Below, piece after piece: positions 54,888-63,884 of a stretch of DNA of 64,000 nt. Under the pieces are notes generated by a model. It saw only the letters and a list, made by a program, of their open reading frames with translations. It did no database searches and was not told where the DNA came from. This stretch comes from Acetobacter oeni. GTDB taxonomy: Bacteria > Pseudomonadota > Alphaproteobacteria > Acetobacterales > Acetobacteraceae. The stretch lies in NCBI RefSeq assembly GCF_011516825.1, contig NZ_WOTA01000007.1, positions 1 to 64,000 of the forward strand, written 5' to 3'. Position numbers and translations under genes: made by a program. The first letter of the stretch is position 1, and the number at the start of each line of letters is the position of its first letter.

Positions 54888-57470
54888 TTATCTGCTCCCG
54901 CGTATAAGCCGCGATAAAGCCGCCGTCATCCGGTCCATCTGATAGGGCTTCAGGATAACCGGAATGTCCTCAAACGCTTCCGGAATGACGGACCGGTCCG
55001 TATAGCCGGTCGCAAACAGGAATGGCACATGCCGCTCCCGCAACATCCGTGCGATTTCGAACGAAGTTTCATCGCCCAGACTTACATCCAGTAATGCCAC
55101 GTCAGGACAATGCGCGAGAAGATACCCGGAAGCCTCACGGCAGGACCCGCAGACGAATACGTCGCCCGCACCCTGGTCCAGCAGCACATCTTCAATCTCC
55201 ATCGCGATCAGAATCTGATCCTCAGCCACCAGGATGGTGGCTCCCTGTAATCCGGCAGCAGATTGTTTTTCACGATCATCAGGTGCGGAGGCGGCCAGGG
55301 CGGTCACCGGTTTCCCCTGGCCGTGCCCGTTAGGGGACGAAACAAATAGTGACGGGACAGACAGGAGAGTTTTTAGGGTGGTCGCACTAACTTCGCGTGT
55401 TACACGCCCGGCCAGTTCATGCTGCAGCAGGCGCTCGACTGGCAGAGCGCTCGGAAGCGGCGCATCGGATGTTTCCGTGCCAAAGGGTATGTTTTCGCGC
55501 CATGAAATGATCAGATTTTTACCATCAGGTGAATAGCCCCAGGAGACGTCCGAAGTGTCTCTCCCCTCCGATAATGCGCTCCGCCTCGCCATATCCCGGA
55601 TTATTTCGTGGAATGTCAGAGCTATCACGGATATGGCGCGACCCGTCAGCCTGATTTCCGGGCCGGAAACCGTAATCGGGATGTTTCCGTTGCAGGCCCC
55701 TGCCTGAATCTCGACCAGCTTATGCAGGGAAACACCTTTATTGTGACGAGAGGCCTCATCATGCGCGAGTGATAAGGCGCTGATCCGCCCTCTCATTCGC
55801 TCGAACGCCGCGCTGTTTTCCTGTTCGTTGTCCGTGTCGGAGGCGCGCATCAGTGACTGCACGACGGCAAGGATATTTTTGACCCTGTGGCTGAGTTCTT
55901 CATTCAGAAGGATGCGCTGCGCATCCGCTTCCGCGCGTTCCTGCAACTGTTGCAGATGATAATTACCGGTGACCTCGATCAGCGCCGAACGGAGCAGCCG
56001 GGCCGCCTCCATATCATCCTCTGTCCAGACAGCGCTGTGCTCGCGCACCTGTTCCTTCCAGATTTCAAAGCTCTTGCGTGGAGTCAGGCGACTCCCGTGC
56101 GGTCCGTGAGTATAGGTCTTGTTCGGGTCTCCGCCCCAGTGGAGCGTGTGAATAACCTCGCGGCGGAACAGAAAAAGATAATCCGCCGGTTGCGGGGAGA
56201 TGGGAATGACCATCACCCCGGCAACGTCCGGGAGCATCGCCGCTCCGAACGGAAGATCGCCCGCGACATGAGCGCTGTCCCATATCCGCGATTCCGCCTG
56301 CGCAGTTATGTTCGTGACAAGCCGCATTATGATATCATCCGCCGGAACCAGACCGTACCCGGCCCACGCGCCCCCGATCCAAACGCCGATCCCGTCACAT
56401 GGCGCCAGATCCGCGAGATCCCTGATACGTCCGCGAACATAAGCCGGAAAATCATCGACCGATGAGGTGTCCCGCAGAAAACTGTCAAGAAGCCTGTGTG
56501 TCTGCTGTGTCAGACGCAGCCGGTTCGAGCGAAGAAGCGCGACAATTTTCAGCGAGACAAATTCACCGGCAATCTTGGCCTGAGCGCGTTCATCCAGTCT
56601 CAGCATGCGCGGGGTATAATGATGAAAAGCAATCAGTCCCCATAACTGACCATCGACAATCAGCGAAATCGACATCGAGGCCCGCACACCCATATTCGTC
56701 AGATATTCACAGTGAATTGGTGAAACACTGCGAAGCTGCGCGAACGACATATCCAGCGGCGCCAGTCCCGGAGCCTGTTCCAGCGGCACGGGGGTATAGG
56801 TTGCATCGCCGATCAGACGCAGCAACGACTTGTGGTAAAGCTCCCGGGCCTGTGCCGGAATATCGCCACTCGGAAAATGCTGACCGAGAAAGCTTTCAAG
56901 TTCCGGAGCTTTTGCCTCGGCGACGACTTTGCCCGACCAGTCCGGATCGAAACGATAAACCATCACCCGGTCATATCCGAATGCGTCGCGCATATGTCGC
57001 GCACAGGTCTGAACGAGCCTGTCGATATCCATGACATCCCGCAGCGTGTCGATCATCATCCGAAGCCGGGAAATCGCATGTCCGGTCTGCGCGGCCAGGG
57101 GCGCGGACTCACATTCAATAACGATTTCGTCACCGGACATGTGCACGGACACGTCCTTTGACACGCCTGTCCGCAGTTCCAGCCCGAACAGAAAAGCCGG
57201 ACGGCGACCTCCCGGAGCCATTTTGCGTGCCGCCAGAATCTCCCGCGTCTGACTTTCGCCAAAACACGCTGCCAGCGTCATGCCGAAAAACGGCCCGATA
57301 TTTTGCGGCATCGCCAGACAGGCAGCCGCATTCGCGGAAAACCGTTTCAGCCGATGATCATTATCGGAAAATGTCAGCAGACAACCCTGCGGCTGGATAC
57401 TCGCGGGAACATGAATAGGTTCCCGGTCGCAACTCGTCAGATCAGCACGGCCAAACTCAACCGGCTTCAT
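54888..57470 (-). CDS. bphP: Bacteriophytochrome, PAS-GAF-PHY-HWE kinase-like-REC hybrid
   Basis: The 860-residue red/far-red photoreceptor has the biliverdin-binding Cys14 (TSCDREPIHVPASIQPQG), a GAF domain with FPSGDIPAQAREL and SPIHCEYLTNMGVRASMSIS, and the PHY tongue PRKSFEIWKEQV. A HisKA_2/HWE-type segment (EELSHRVKNILAVVQSL, phospho-acceptor His near 530) follows. The ATP-binding part looks eroded: the usual N-box Asn is Asp (HEIIRDMARRSAL) and the Gly-rich G-box is absent. A C-terminal receiver domain is intact (ALLDVSL, ATGY, LKPY). It overlaps bphO by 14 bases. Confidence 0.9.
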   Translation of the reverse strand: MKPVEFGRADLTSCDREPIHVPASIQPQGCLLTFSDNDHRLKRFSANAAACLAMPQNIGPFFGMTLAACFGESQTREILAARKMAPGGRRPAFLFGLELRTGVSKDVSVHMSGDEIVIECESAPLAAQTGHAISRLRMMIDTLRDVMDIDRLVQTCARHMRDAFGYDRVMVYRFDPDWSGKVVAEAKAPELESFLGQHFPSGDIPAQARELYHKSLLRLIGDATYTPVPLEQAPGLAPLDMSFAQLRSVSPIHCEYLTNMGVRASMSISLIVDGQLWGLIAFHHYTPRMLRLDERAQAKIAGEFVSLKIVALLRSNRLRLTQQTHRLLDSFLRDTSSVDDFPAYVRGRIRDLADLAPCDGIGVWIGGAWAGYGLVPADDIIMRLVTNITAQAESRIWDSAHVAGDLPFGAAMLPDVAGVMVIPISPQPADYLFLFRREVIHTLHWGGDPNKTYTHGPHGSRLTPRKSFEIWKEQVREHSAVWTEDDMEAARLLRSALIEVTGNYHLQQLQERAEADAQRILLNEELSHRVKNILAVVQSLMRASDTDNEQENSAAFERMRGRISALSLAHDEASRHNKGVSLHKLVEIQAGACNGNIPITVSGPEIRLTGRAISVIALTFHEIIRDMARRSALSEGRDTSDVSWGYSPDGKNLIISWRENIPFGTETSDAPLPSALPVERLLQHELAGRVTREVSATTLKTLLSVPSLFVSSPNGHGQGKPVTALAASAPDDREKQSAAGLQGATILVAEDQILIAMEIEDVLLDQGAGDVFVCGSCREASGYLLAHCPDVALLDVSLGDETSFEIARMLRERHVPFLFATGYTDRSVIPEAFEDIPVILKPYQMDRMTAALSRLIRGSR

Positions 57471-58014
57471 GGCCTGCTCCGCTCATCGCGATAAACGCAA
57501 GCCTGAATGCCTCCCGTGCAGCCTGACCTGCTGAATCCACATCAAATTCGGCGGGCTCATCCAGGCGCTCTGTAAATGTTCGCCAGGTTCCGGGGGCGGC
57601 TATCTGCGCCGCCAGATGCCTTGCCCCGAACGTGCCGCTAAGACCGAGCACTCCGGCCCGACGGACCAGGACACGGGCACCCAGCGCCGATCCTTCGAGA
57701 ACATAAAGCAGCCCCGCAAGCCCGGCCGGCCCGCCGGGAACGGGCATGACCGGACAGGGCGCCATTCTTTCTCCCAGATCGGCCAGATCCGCCGCCATTT
57801 GAGGCGATACCTCGGCCGGCTGCCATCCCCGCAGAAAAGCCGGCCATTCAGCCGCCCCGACGGCCCGTTCTGCAGCCACGCGAAAGGCGGATATGCCTGA
57901 CAGATAACGCCGGTATCCCGTTAACGAATCAAGCGGCCCGATCAGATGATCCAGCCGCTCGTGATCGTCCCGCGTCAGCATGCGAAGTGTCAGTCTGCGG
58001 GACTCGCCGGTCAT
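57457..58014 (-). CDS. bphO: Biliverdin-forming heme oxygenase
   Basis: The 185-residue protein has the proximal His in LTRDDHERLDHLIG (H18) and the distal-helix GLAGLLYVLEGSALGARVLVRRA, hallmarks of BphO/PigA-type heme oxygenases. It opens heme to biliverdin, the chromophore of the downstream phytochrome; the two genes overlap and are co-translated. ATG 58014 directly follows GGGGCGGA; a TTG at 58029 is also possible. It begins about 100 bp after the tetraheme cytochrome gene on the same strand. Confidence 0.9.
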   Translation of the reverse strand: MTGESRRLTLRMLTRDDHERLDHLIGPLDSLTGYRRYLSGISAFRVAAERAVGAAEWPAFLRGWQPAEVSPQMAADLADLGERMAPCPVMPVPGGPAGLAGLLYVLEGSALGARVLVRRAGVLGLSGTFGARHLAAQIAAPGTWRTFTERLDEPAEFDVDSAGQAAREAFRLAFIAMSGAGHEAG

Positions 58015-58115
58015 TCCGCCCCGCAACAAACTGCGCCGTACACAAACGCTCCTTGTCAGTTAAAACGCCATCGGCTGATAAGTCAGATAACGGTATCATG
58101 ATACGGGTTTTCCGG

Positions 58116-58508
58116 TCAGTAAAGATGGCCATGTGCCCGGATGTCCGCTTTGTGAGCATGACATGCCCGACATTCATGCACCGGTCCGGCAGACCTGTCT
58201 TCACCCTGCTGTTTCAGATGACACCCGATGCAGAATGCGTGGAACTGATCCCGGATGACCGGTGCGACCTCCGGTGTTTCCTTGTGGCAGGCAATGCACG
58301 TCCTGTGCGTGGCCGGTGTTGAGACCGGGGTCAGAAAATCATGATGGCAGGTCATGCAGCTAAAACCGCCATGAGCATGATGGTGAAAGACCAGCGGAAT
58401 ATCCTGTCCTTTCGCCAGCGTCATGCGGTGTGCGACCAGCATGATGCCAAAGAGCAGTGCAATACCTGCCGCGGTGAAAAACACGGGGAGCAGACGTCTC
58501 CTGTTCAT
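58116..58508 (-). CDS. Membrane-anchored tetraheme cytochrome c (class III-like)
   Basis: The 130-residue protein has an N-terminal membrane anchor (about 8-26) and four CxxCH heme-binding motifs at residues 51-55, 71-75, 93-97 and 113-117, plus extra His (FHHHAH) that can serve as distal ligands. This matches small class III / c7-type multiheme proteins that pass electrons in the periplasm. ATG 58508 overlaps the stop of the upstream cytochrome b gene by 4 bases, so they form a two-gene electron-transfer unit. Confidence 0.82.
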   Translation of the reverse strand: MNRRRLLPVFFTAAGIALLFGIMLVAHRMTLAKGQDIPLVFHHHAHGGFSCMTCHHDFLTPVSTPATHRTCIACHKETPEVAPVIRDQFHAFCIGCHLKQQGEDRSAGPVHECRACHAHKADIRAHGHLY

Positions 58509-59209
58509 CGACGCCAGAACAGGAAAGCTGCTGTTTCCGACACAATCATGCATAGCATGATGCCAGCCAGAACCGCAGCCATCGGGCTCATATCGCGTCG
58601 CCGTTTTCGCCCCGGATGAACCGCTGAACGGGCGAGCAGCCAGCGCTCCGCAGACGGCAACAGGGCCGCTGTCACCGCTACACCAACGCAAAGTTCTCTC
58701 TGCCAGGACTGCACAAGATGCACCTGCGTGCCCACAAGATGCACAGCCGAGCCTGCCAGCACGGCAACCGCCAGCATTGCATGGGAAATCCGGAAAATGC
58801 CCGACGTGGCATAGAACCGACGCCAGACCCTGCGGAAAGCCAGTCCTCCCGTGACCACCGCCAGCACAGCCGCCACCGCTCCCGTCTGCATCGCGATCGC
58901 CCCCGACGGCCACAGATCGTATAACGTCTGAGGATCGGTAAAGATAATCAGACCAATGTGGAACGTAAGACACCCGATAAACAGCGCGGCGATCCACCGG
59001 TGCAGCGACAGAAAAAATTTCCCGTCGAAAAAGGGCAGGGGTAACGGACGGCCCGTCAGCGTAAAAAGCATCAGCAGAAAAAAGAACGCCCCGCAGCCGG
59101 CAGCCATGGCGACATCCCACGACAGAGACAGATGCAGGTCGTCCCGCGCCAGCCAGAAGCCAAGCAGGAAAACGCTATAGGCACAAAGCACCGGAAGACA
59201 CAGGAGCAT
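58505..59209 (-). CDS. Ferric-reductase-like transmembrane cytochrome b
   Basis: The 234-residue protein has six to seven transmembrane helices. His pairs suitable for two b hemes lie in SLHRWIAALFIGCLTFHIGL and in FRISHAMLAVAVLAGSAVHLVG, the arrangement of ferric-reductase-like transmembrane domains. No flavin domain is attached. With the coupled tetraheme cytochrome it could carry electrons from the membrane pool to the periplasm. No clear ribosome-binding site precedes ATG 59209. Confidence 0.75.
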   Translation of the reverse strand: MLLCLPVLCAYSVFLLGFWLARDDLHLSLSWDVAMAAGCGAFFFLLMLFTLTGRPLPLPFFDGKFFLSLHRWIAALFIGCLTFHIGLIIFTDPQTLYDLWPSGAIAMQTGAVAAVLAVVTGGLAFRRVWRRFYATSGIFRISHAMLAVAVLAGSAVHLVGTQVHLVQSWQRELCVGVAVTAALLPSAERWLLARSAVHPGRKRRRDMSPMAAVLAGIMLCMIVSETAAFLFWRR

Positions 59210-59513
59210 ACAAAAAGACTGGCTTTCGTATCGCTGCGTGGCAGGGTAATTTTATTGCAGAACAGCAATATATTCTCTTAGAGAACCCGTCAATTTTATG
59301 ACGCATCGCTCTGTGCTGACACGCCTGCAGAAATAAGACCTGCAATTTTCATAAAAAATTTAAGGCGATGGCGCACTTCCATGAAAAATCAGGCAGGTTT
59401 GTCAGCCCCTCTCAGCACAGGCCCGGATTTCTGAGCGATGCACAGTCAGCGCCGGAGAAAAACCAGATTCTCCCCGAACACTGACCAGCCATGTCCCTGC
59501 CTTTTGAGAGATG
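59210..59513. other. AT-rich intergenic region upstream of cytochrome b gene
   Basis: About 300 bases with an AT-rich core (59240-59370) lie upstream of the cytochrome operon and downstream of the ABC-F gene on the same strand. It probably holds the promoter of the cytochrome genes. No regulatory palindrome was identified. Confidence 0.45.
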
Positions 59514-59545
59514 AACGAAAGCCGGCCCCGTAGCTCCGCCGGCCG
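59514..59545 (-). terminator. Terminator of the ABC-F gene
   Basis: On the minus strand GCCGGC (59543-59538) pairs with GCCGGC (59526-59521) across an 11-base loop and is followed by TTTCGTT. Confidence 0.55.
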
Positions 59546-61444
59546 TCACTCGTTTCCGCCGGCCTCTTCCAGATCACCCTGAGCCGCGAACCAGTCGGCC
59601 TCCGCCTTTTCTTCGTCCTTCCGCAACGCCGCCAGCTTCGTCGTCAGCCGCGTCACCTCATCCGCGCCGCCGTCCACATACAGACCGGGATCTGCCAGCT
59701 TTGCCTCCAGAGTCGCACACTCCACACCCAGCTTCGTAACCCGTGTCTCGGCATCCTTTACCCGCTTGCGCAGCGGTGCCAGCGCCTTGCGCGCCTGAGC
59801 CCGTTCCCGGCGATCCTCCTTCCGACCCGCCGGCGATCCCTCGACCTGTTTCCCACTCGCCACCCGCGCCGCCGCCCGCGACTGCTCGATCAGCCAGGTC
59901 CGGTATTCCGCCATGTCGCCGTCAAACGGCGCAACCTTCCCATCCCCGACCAGCCATAGCCGATCCGCCACCATCTCCACCAGATGCGGATCATGGCTGA
60001 TGAGCAGCACGGCCCCCTGAAACTCAGCCAGCGCGCGGACCAGCGCATCCTTCGCGTCCAGATCGAGATGGTTCGTCGGCTCATCAAGAATCAGAAGCTG
60101 CGGCGCATCCCGCGTCGCCAGCGCCAGCAGCAGCCGCGCCTTCTCTCCACCCGAAAGCTGCGACACCTGCGTCTCCGCCTTCGACGCATTCAGCCCGAAC
60201 CGCGCAAGCTGCGAGCGCACTTCCGTCGGCGCCGCTTGCGGCAGCGCCCGCGCCATGTGCGAGATCGGCGTCTCGCTCATGACCAGTTCTTCCGCCTGGT
60301 GCTGCGCGAAATACCCGACCTTCAGCCGCGAGCTGCGGGCAATCGTGCCCGACATCGGCTCAAGCCGCCCGGCCACCAGCTTGGCGAACGTCGATTTACC
60401 GTTGCCGTTCGCGCCCAGCAGCGCGATCCGGTCTTCCATATCCAGTCGCAGAGACAGACCGGACAGGATCACCCGGTCGCCATACCCCGCCGTCACCTGC
60501 TCCATCGTCAGCATCGGAGGCGGCAGTTCCTGCGGCTCCGGAAAAGCGAACTGCGTCGGCGTGTCCTCGACCACGCTTTCGATCACCGGCAGCTTCTCCA
60601 GCGCCTTGATCCGCGCCTGCGCCTGCCGCGCCTTTGTCGCCTGCGCCCGGAAGCGATCCACGAAGGACTGCATGTGCGCTCGCCGCGCCGCGATCTTCTC
60701 CGCCGCCCGCGCCTGCTGAAGCGCCTGCTCGGTACGGATACGGATGAACTCCTCATACCCGCCCGGCGTCAGCGACAGCTTGCCCCGGTCCAGATGCGCG
60801 ATCGCATCCACACAGGAATCGAGCAGCCCGCGATCATGGCTGACAATCAGCGCGGCGCCTGAAAACCGCGACAGCCACCCCTCAAGCCACAGCGTCGCCT
60901 CCAGATCGAGATGGTTCGTCGGCTCATCGAGCAGCAGCAGATCCGGCTCCAGAAACAACGCCGTCGCCAGAGACACACGCATCCTCCAGCCGCCCGAAAA
61001 GTCCGAGACGGGCCGCAACTGCGCCGCCGCGTCGAAGCCCAGCCCGGCCAGAACGCTTCCCGCCCGTGCCGGGGCGCTGTCCGCGTCGATCGCGCCCAGC
61101 CGCTCGTGAATCTCCGCGATCCGCTGCGGGTCCGTCGCCATATCCGCCTCGGCCAGCAGCGAAGCCCGCTCGGTGTCTCCCGCCAGAACCGTGTCGATCA
61201 GCGATGTCGGACCGGACGGCGCCTCCTGTTTCACCCGCCCCATTCGCGCCCGCGAGGACAGGCGGATCTCACCGCCATCCGGCTGGATATCCCCGGCAAT
61301 CGCGGCCAGCAGCGTCGATTTTCCGGCGCCGTTGCGCCCGACAAGCCCCACCTTGCGCCCCGGCTCGATCGAGAGGTTCGCCTGGTCCAGCAGCGTGCGG
61401 CCGGCAATGCGAAGGGTCAGGTCGGTGATGACAAGAAGGCTCAC
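59546..61444 (-). CDS. ABC-F family ATPase (YheS/Uup-like)
   Basis: The protein (632 residues from GTG 61444) has two ABC cassettes without membrane parts: Walker A GRNGAGKST and GANGNGKST, signatures FSGGWRMR and LSGGEKARL, and two LLLDEPTNHLDLE/ILDEPTNHLDLD Walker B segments. The linker between cassettes is basic and coiled (HMQSFVDRFRAQATKARQAQARIKALEKL), and the C-terminus is a coiled coil. ABC-F proteins act on ribosomes. GTG 61444 is chosen since upstream codons look non-conserved; an ATG at 61546 is the long alternative. Confidence 0.92.
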   Translation of the reverse strand: MSLLVITDLTLRIAGRTLLDQANLSIEPGRKVGLVGRNGAGKSTLLAAIAGDIQPDGGEIRLSSRARMGRVKQEAPSGPTSLIDTVLAGDTERASLLAEADMATDPQRIAEIHERLGAIDADSAPARAGSVLAGLGFDAAAQLRPVSDFSGGWRMRVSLATALFLEPDLLLLDEPTNHLDLEATLWLEGWLSRFSGAALIVSHDRGLLDSCVDAIAHLDRGKLSLTPGGYEEFIRIRTEQALQQARAAEKIAARRAHMQSFVDRFRAQATKARQAQARIKALEKLPVIESVVEDTPTQFAFPEPQELPPPMLTMEQVTAGYGDRVILSGLSLRLDMEDRIALLGANGNGKSTFAKLVAGRLEPMSGTIARSSRLKVGYFAQHQAEELVMSETPISHMARALPQAAPTEVRSQLARFGLNASKAETQVSQLSGGEKARLLLALATRDAPQLLILDEPTNHLDLDAKDALVRALAEFQGAVLLISHDPHLVEMVADRLWLVGDGKVAPFDGDMAEYRTWLIEQSRAAARVASGKQVEGSPAGRKEDRRERAQARKALAPLRKRVKDAETRVTKLGVECATLEAKLADPGLYVDGGADEVTRLTTKLAALRKDEEKAEADWFAAQGDLEEAGGNE

Positions 61445-61642
61445 GGAAGTCTCACTACAGATCGTCTCGGATGAGGATGCGCCGGAACAGGACCGGCCAT
61501 CGTCGTCACGCCATAGCATCCGCATGCGTAAAGCCCTACCCGTCACAGCGATAATGCTCTAGATGAGCGCTGCCCGCGGATCGTCATGTTCCGCGACCCG
61601 TCCCGGCATGGCCCGGGCAGAAACGAGAATGAGGAGCCGACC

Positions 61643-62065
61643 ATGGCTGTTGAACGCACACTTTCCATCATCAAGCCGGACGCGACGCGCCGTAACCTGA
61701 CCGGCAAGATCAATGCCGTATTCGAAGATAACGGCCTGCGCATCGTCGCTCAGAAGCGCGCGCAGCTCAGCCCTGCCCAGGCCGGCGCGTTCTACGCCGT
61801 GCACATGGAGCGTCCGTTCTACGGTGATCTCGTCTCCTTCATGACCTCCGGCCCGGTCGTCATCCAGGTGCTCGAAGGCGAGAACGCCGTCGCGAAGAAC
61901 CGCGAAGTCATGGGCGCCACCGATCCGAAAAAGGCCGATGCCGGCACCATTCGCGCTCAGTTCGCCGAGAGCATCGAAGCAAACTCCGTGCATGGTTCCG
62001 ACAGCGCTGAGAATGCCGCCAATGAAATCCGCTTCTTCTTCGCCGAGACGGAAATCCTTCCGTAA
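61643..62065 (+). CDS. ndk: Nucleoside diphosphate kinase
   Basis: The 140-residue enzyme starts [18 protein letters not shown] and has the active-site His117 in NSVHGSDS, with [15 protein letters not shown] and [15 protein letters not shown] typical of Ndk. It balances nucleoside triphosphate pools. GAGGAG lies 7 bases before ATG 61643. It is divergent from the ABC-F gene and ends at a terminator hairpin. Confidence 0.97.
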   Translation: MAVERTLSIIKPDATRRNLTGKINAVFEDNGLRIVAQKRAQLSPAQAGAFYAVHMERPFYGDLVSFMTSGPVVIQVLEGENAVAKNREVMGATDPKKADAGTIRAQFAESIEANSVHGSDSAENAANEIRFFFAETEILP

Positions 62066-62086
62066 GACGAAGAAAGCGGGCAGGGG

Positions 62087-62112
62087 AGGCGGCCTGGTCC
62101 GCCTTTCCATTT
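62087..62112 (+). terminator. Terminator of ndk
   Basis: AGGCGG (62087-62092), loop CCTGGT and CCGCCT (62099-62104) are followed by TTCCATTTC. Confidence 0.6.
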
Positions 62113-62294
62113 CGGTTTCCGAGAGCGTATTTTCTGGCCCGGCGTTCTGAAGCGGTTTTACCCGATGCGGTAACAACTATGTGAAGAAGAGCGTCTGGCG
62201 GGATAACCTGTTGCCACAAAAATGCAGGTGGTCACCCGTTGCGTCTGAGCTTCCTGCCCCGGATGCAGCCGTCGCCAGCAGGATCTGATCGTTC

Positions 62295-63827
62295 ATGACG
62301 TCCTCTGTCCGGCCTGGCGCCGTCAAACCCCGTCACATCCTGTCCAACACGGGCTGGAATATCCTCGGGCGGGTCGCGCCCGTGTTCGTGGCCCTCCTGG
62401 TCACGCCAAAACTGATCCATCTGATGGGCCTGTCCCGCTGGGGTCTCTTCACGATTGCCCTCAGCCTCGTCGGCAGCTTCGGTATCTTCGATCTCGGCCT
62501 CGGCCGCGCCCTGACACGGGCCATCGCGGATGGCGTGAGCAACGATGCCGACGAAAAGCAGATAGCCGACCTCTCGCTGACCGGAACCGTCACCCTCGGC
62601 ATCATCGGTTTCATCGGTGGCCTGATCGCCGCCGTCGCCGTTCAGATCTGGGTCAGTCACGGTCTCAAAATCCCCGAGGAACTGAAATGGGAGACCAGGC
62701 TCTCCCTGTGGGTGCTCTGTGCAACCGGCCCGCTGCTCCTGATCAACGCCGCCATGTGGGGGATCATGTCGGCTTATCAGGCGTTCCGAACCGTCAGTCT
62801 CGTCAGCGTCCCGATTTCGGTCATGTACTACCTCGGGCCGCTGATCATGCTGCTGTTCTGGAACAGTCTCATCGGGGTGATGCTTTCGCTCGCCGTGTGC
62901 CGTCTGTGGATGACCGTGGCGTATCTGCGGATCTGTCTGAACCTGATGCCCGCCCTGAGAACCGCCCGTATCCGGCCTGTGCTGCTGAAGCCGCTGCTCC
63001 GTATCGGCGGCTGGATGACCATCTCCAATCTCGCCTATCCCATCCTCATCTATTTTGATCGTTTCGTGATCGCCAGTGTCGTATCGGTGGCCGCAACGGC
63101 CTTTTATACGACGCCGCTGGATGTCGTCAGCCGCTTCGCGATCCTGACAAACGCCGTCGCGGGCTCGGCCTTCCCCGCGTTCTCATCCTCCTGGCGAAAC
63201 AATATTCCTGAAACAGTCGAGCTTTTCCGCACCAGTCTGCTCGTCATGACCGCACTTATGTTTCCGGTCTGTTTCTGGTCGGCGCTGTTCAGCCATGCCT
63301 TTCTGGTCTTCTGGATCGATCCTCTTTTCGCCGTGAACAGCACTCTGATCATGAAACTGCTCTGTCTCGGCGTGTTCGCCGGCGCGCTCGACACCATCTG
63401 TGCCGGGTTCCTCGACGCGATCGGTCGCCCGGACACCAGCGCGAGACTGTCGCTGGGCGAACTCTGCGTTTATCTCCCGATCCTGTTTCTGTGCGTGAAA
63501 AATTTCGGCATTGTCGGCGCCGCTGCCGTGTGGGCTCTTCGCTGCCTTATCGATGTCAATATTCGTATGGCGATCTGTCTCACGCTCTACAAACCGCTTC
63601 GTCAGGGCGTCATCAGCGCACTGCCGGTGATCGCTGCCGCTTTCCTGTGTATGGGAGCCGCGCTCTTCAATTTTCCGATGCTGATTACCCTGCCGGCCGC
63701 ACTCATCGTCCCGCTGCTGCTTTGCGCGTTGCTCTGGTGCGCCTGCATGAACACGCATGAGCGTAAGGCCTTTAAAGCGGTCCTGGCCAGACTGACAGCC
63801 AGAGTCTCCCGCTCGCGCCCGGCCTGA
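62295..63827 (+). CDS. Oligosaccharide flippase (Wzx/MATE-like polysaccharide transporter)
   Basis: The 510-residue protein has about 12-14 transmembrane helices. WNILGRVAPVFVALLVTPKLIHLMGLSRWGLFTIALSLVGSFGIFDLGLGRALT matches the N-terminal pair of helices of Wzx-type flippases, here listed only as landmarks: NILGR, GLSRWGLF and DLGLGRALT. Such proteins turn undecaprenyl-linked glycans to the periplasmic side. Tail residues are basic. It lies 230 bp after ndk, possibly as its own transcript, and could serve glycans made by the transferases near the start of the window. Confidence 0.82.
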   Translation: MTSSVRPGAVKPRHILSNTGWNILGRVAPVFVALLVTPKLIHLMGLSRWGLFTIALSLVGSFGIFDLGLGRALTRAIADGVSNDADEKQIADLSLTGTVTLGIIGFIGGLIAAVAVQIWVSHGLKIPEELKWETRLSLWVLCATGPLLLINAAMWGIMSAYQAFRTVSLVSVPISVMYYLGPLIMLLFWNSLIGVMLSLAVCRLWMTVAYLRICLNLMPALRTARIRPVLLKPLLRIGGWMTISNLAYPILIYFDRFVIASVVSVAATAFYTTPLDVVSRFAILTNAVAGSAFPAFSSSWRNNIPETVELFRTSLLVMTALMFPVCFWSALFSHAFLVFWIDPLFAVNSTLIMKLLCLGVFAGALDTICAGFLDAIGRPDTSARLSLGELCVYLPILFLCVKNFGIVGAAAVWALRCLIDVNIRMAICLTLYKPLRQGVISALPVIAAAFLCMGAALFNFPMLITLPAALIVPLLLCALLWCACMNTHERKAFKAVLARLTARVSRSRPA

Positions 63828-63884
63828 TCGTCACTCTGCCCGGCTGTCTGCTCCAGGCCGCCACACGGTAAAGGGGATTCTCTT

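Noticed and set aside
58116-59120. 334-codon version of the tetraheme cytochrome
   Set aside because: The N-terminal 200 residues are an out-of-frame reading of the cytochrome b gene; the real start is ATG 58508, coupled to that gene's stop.
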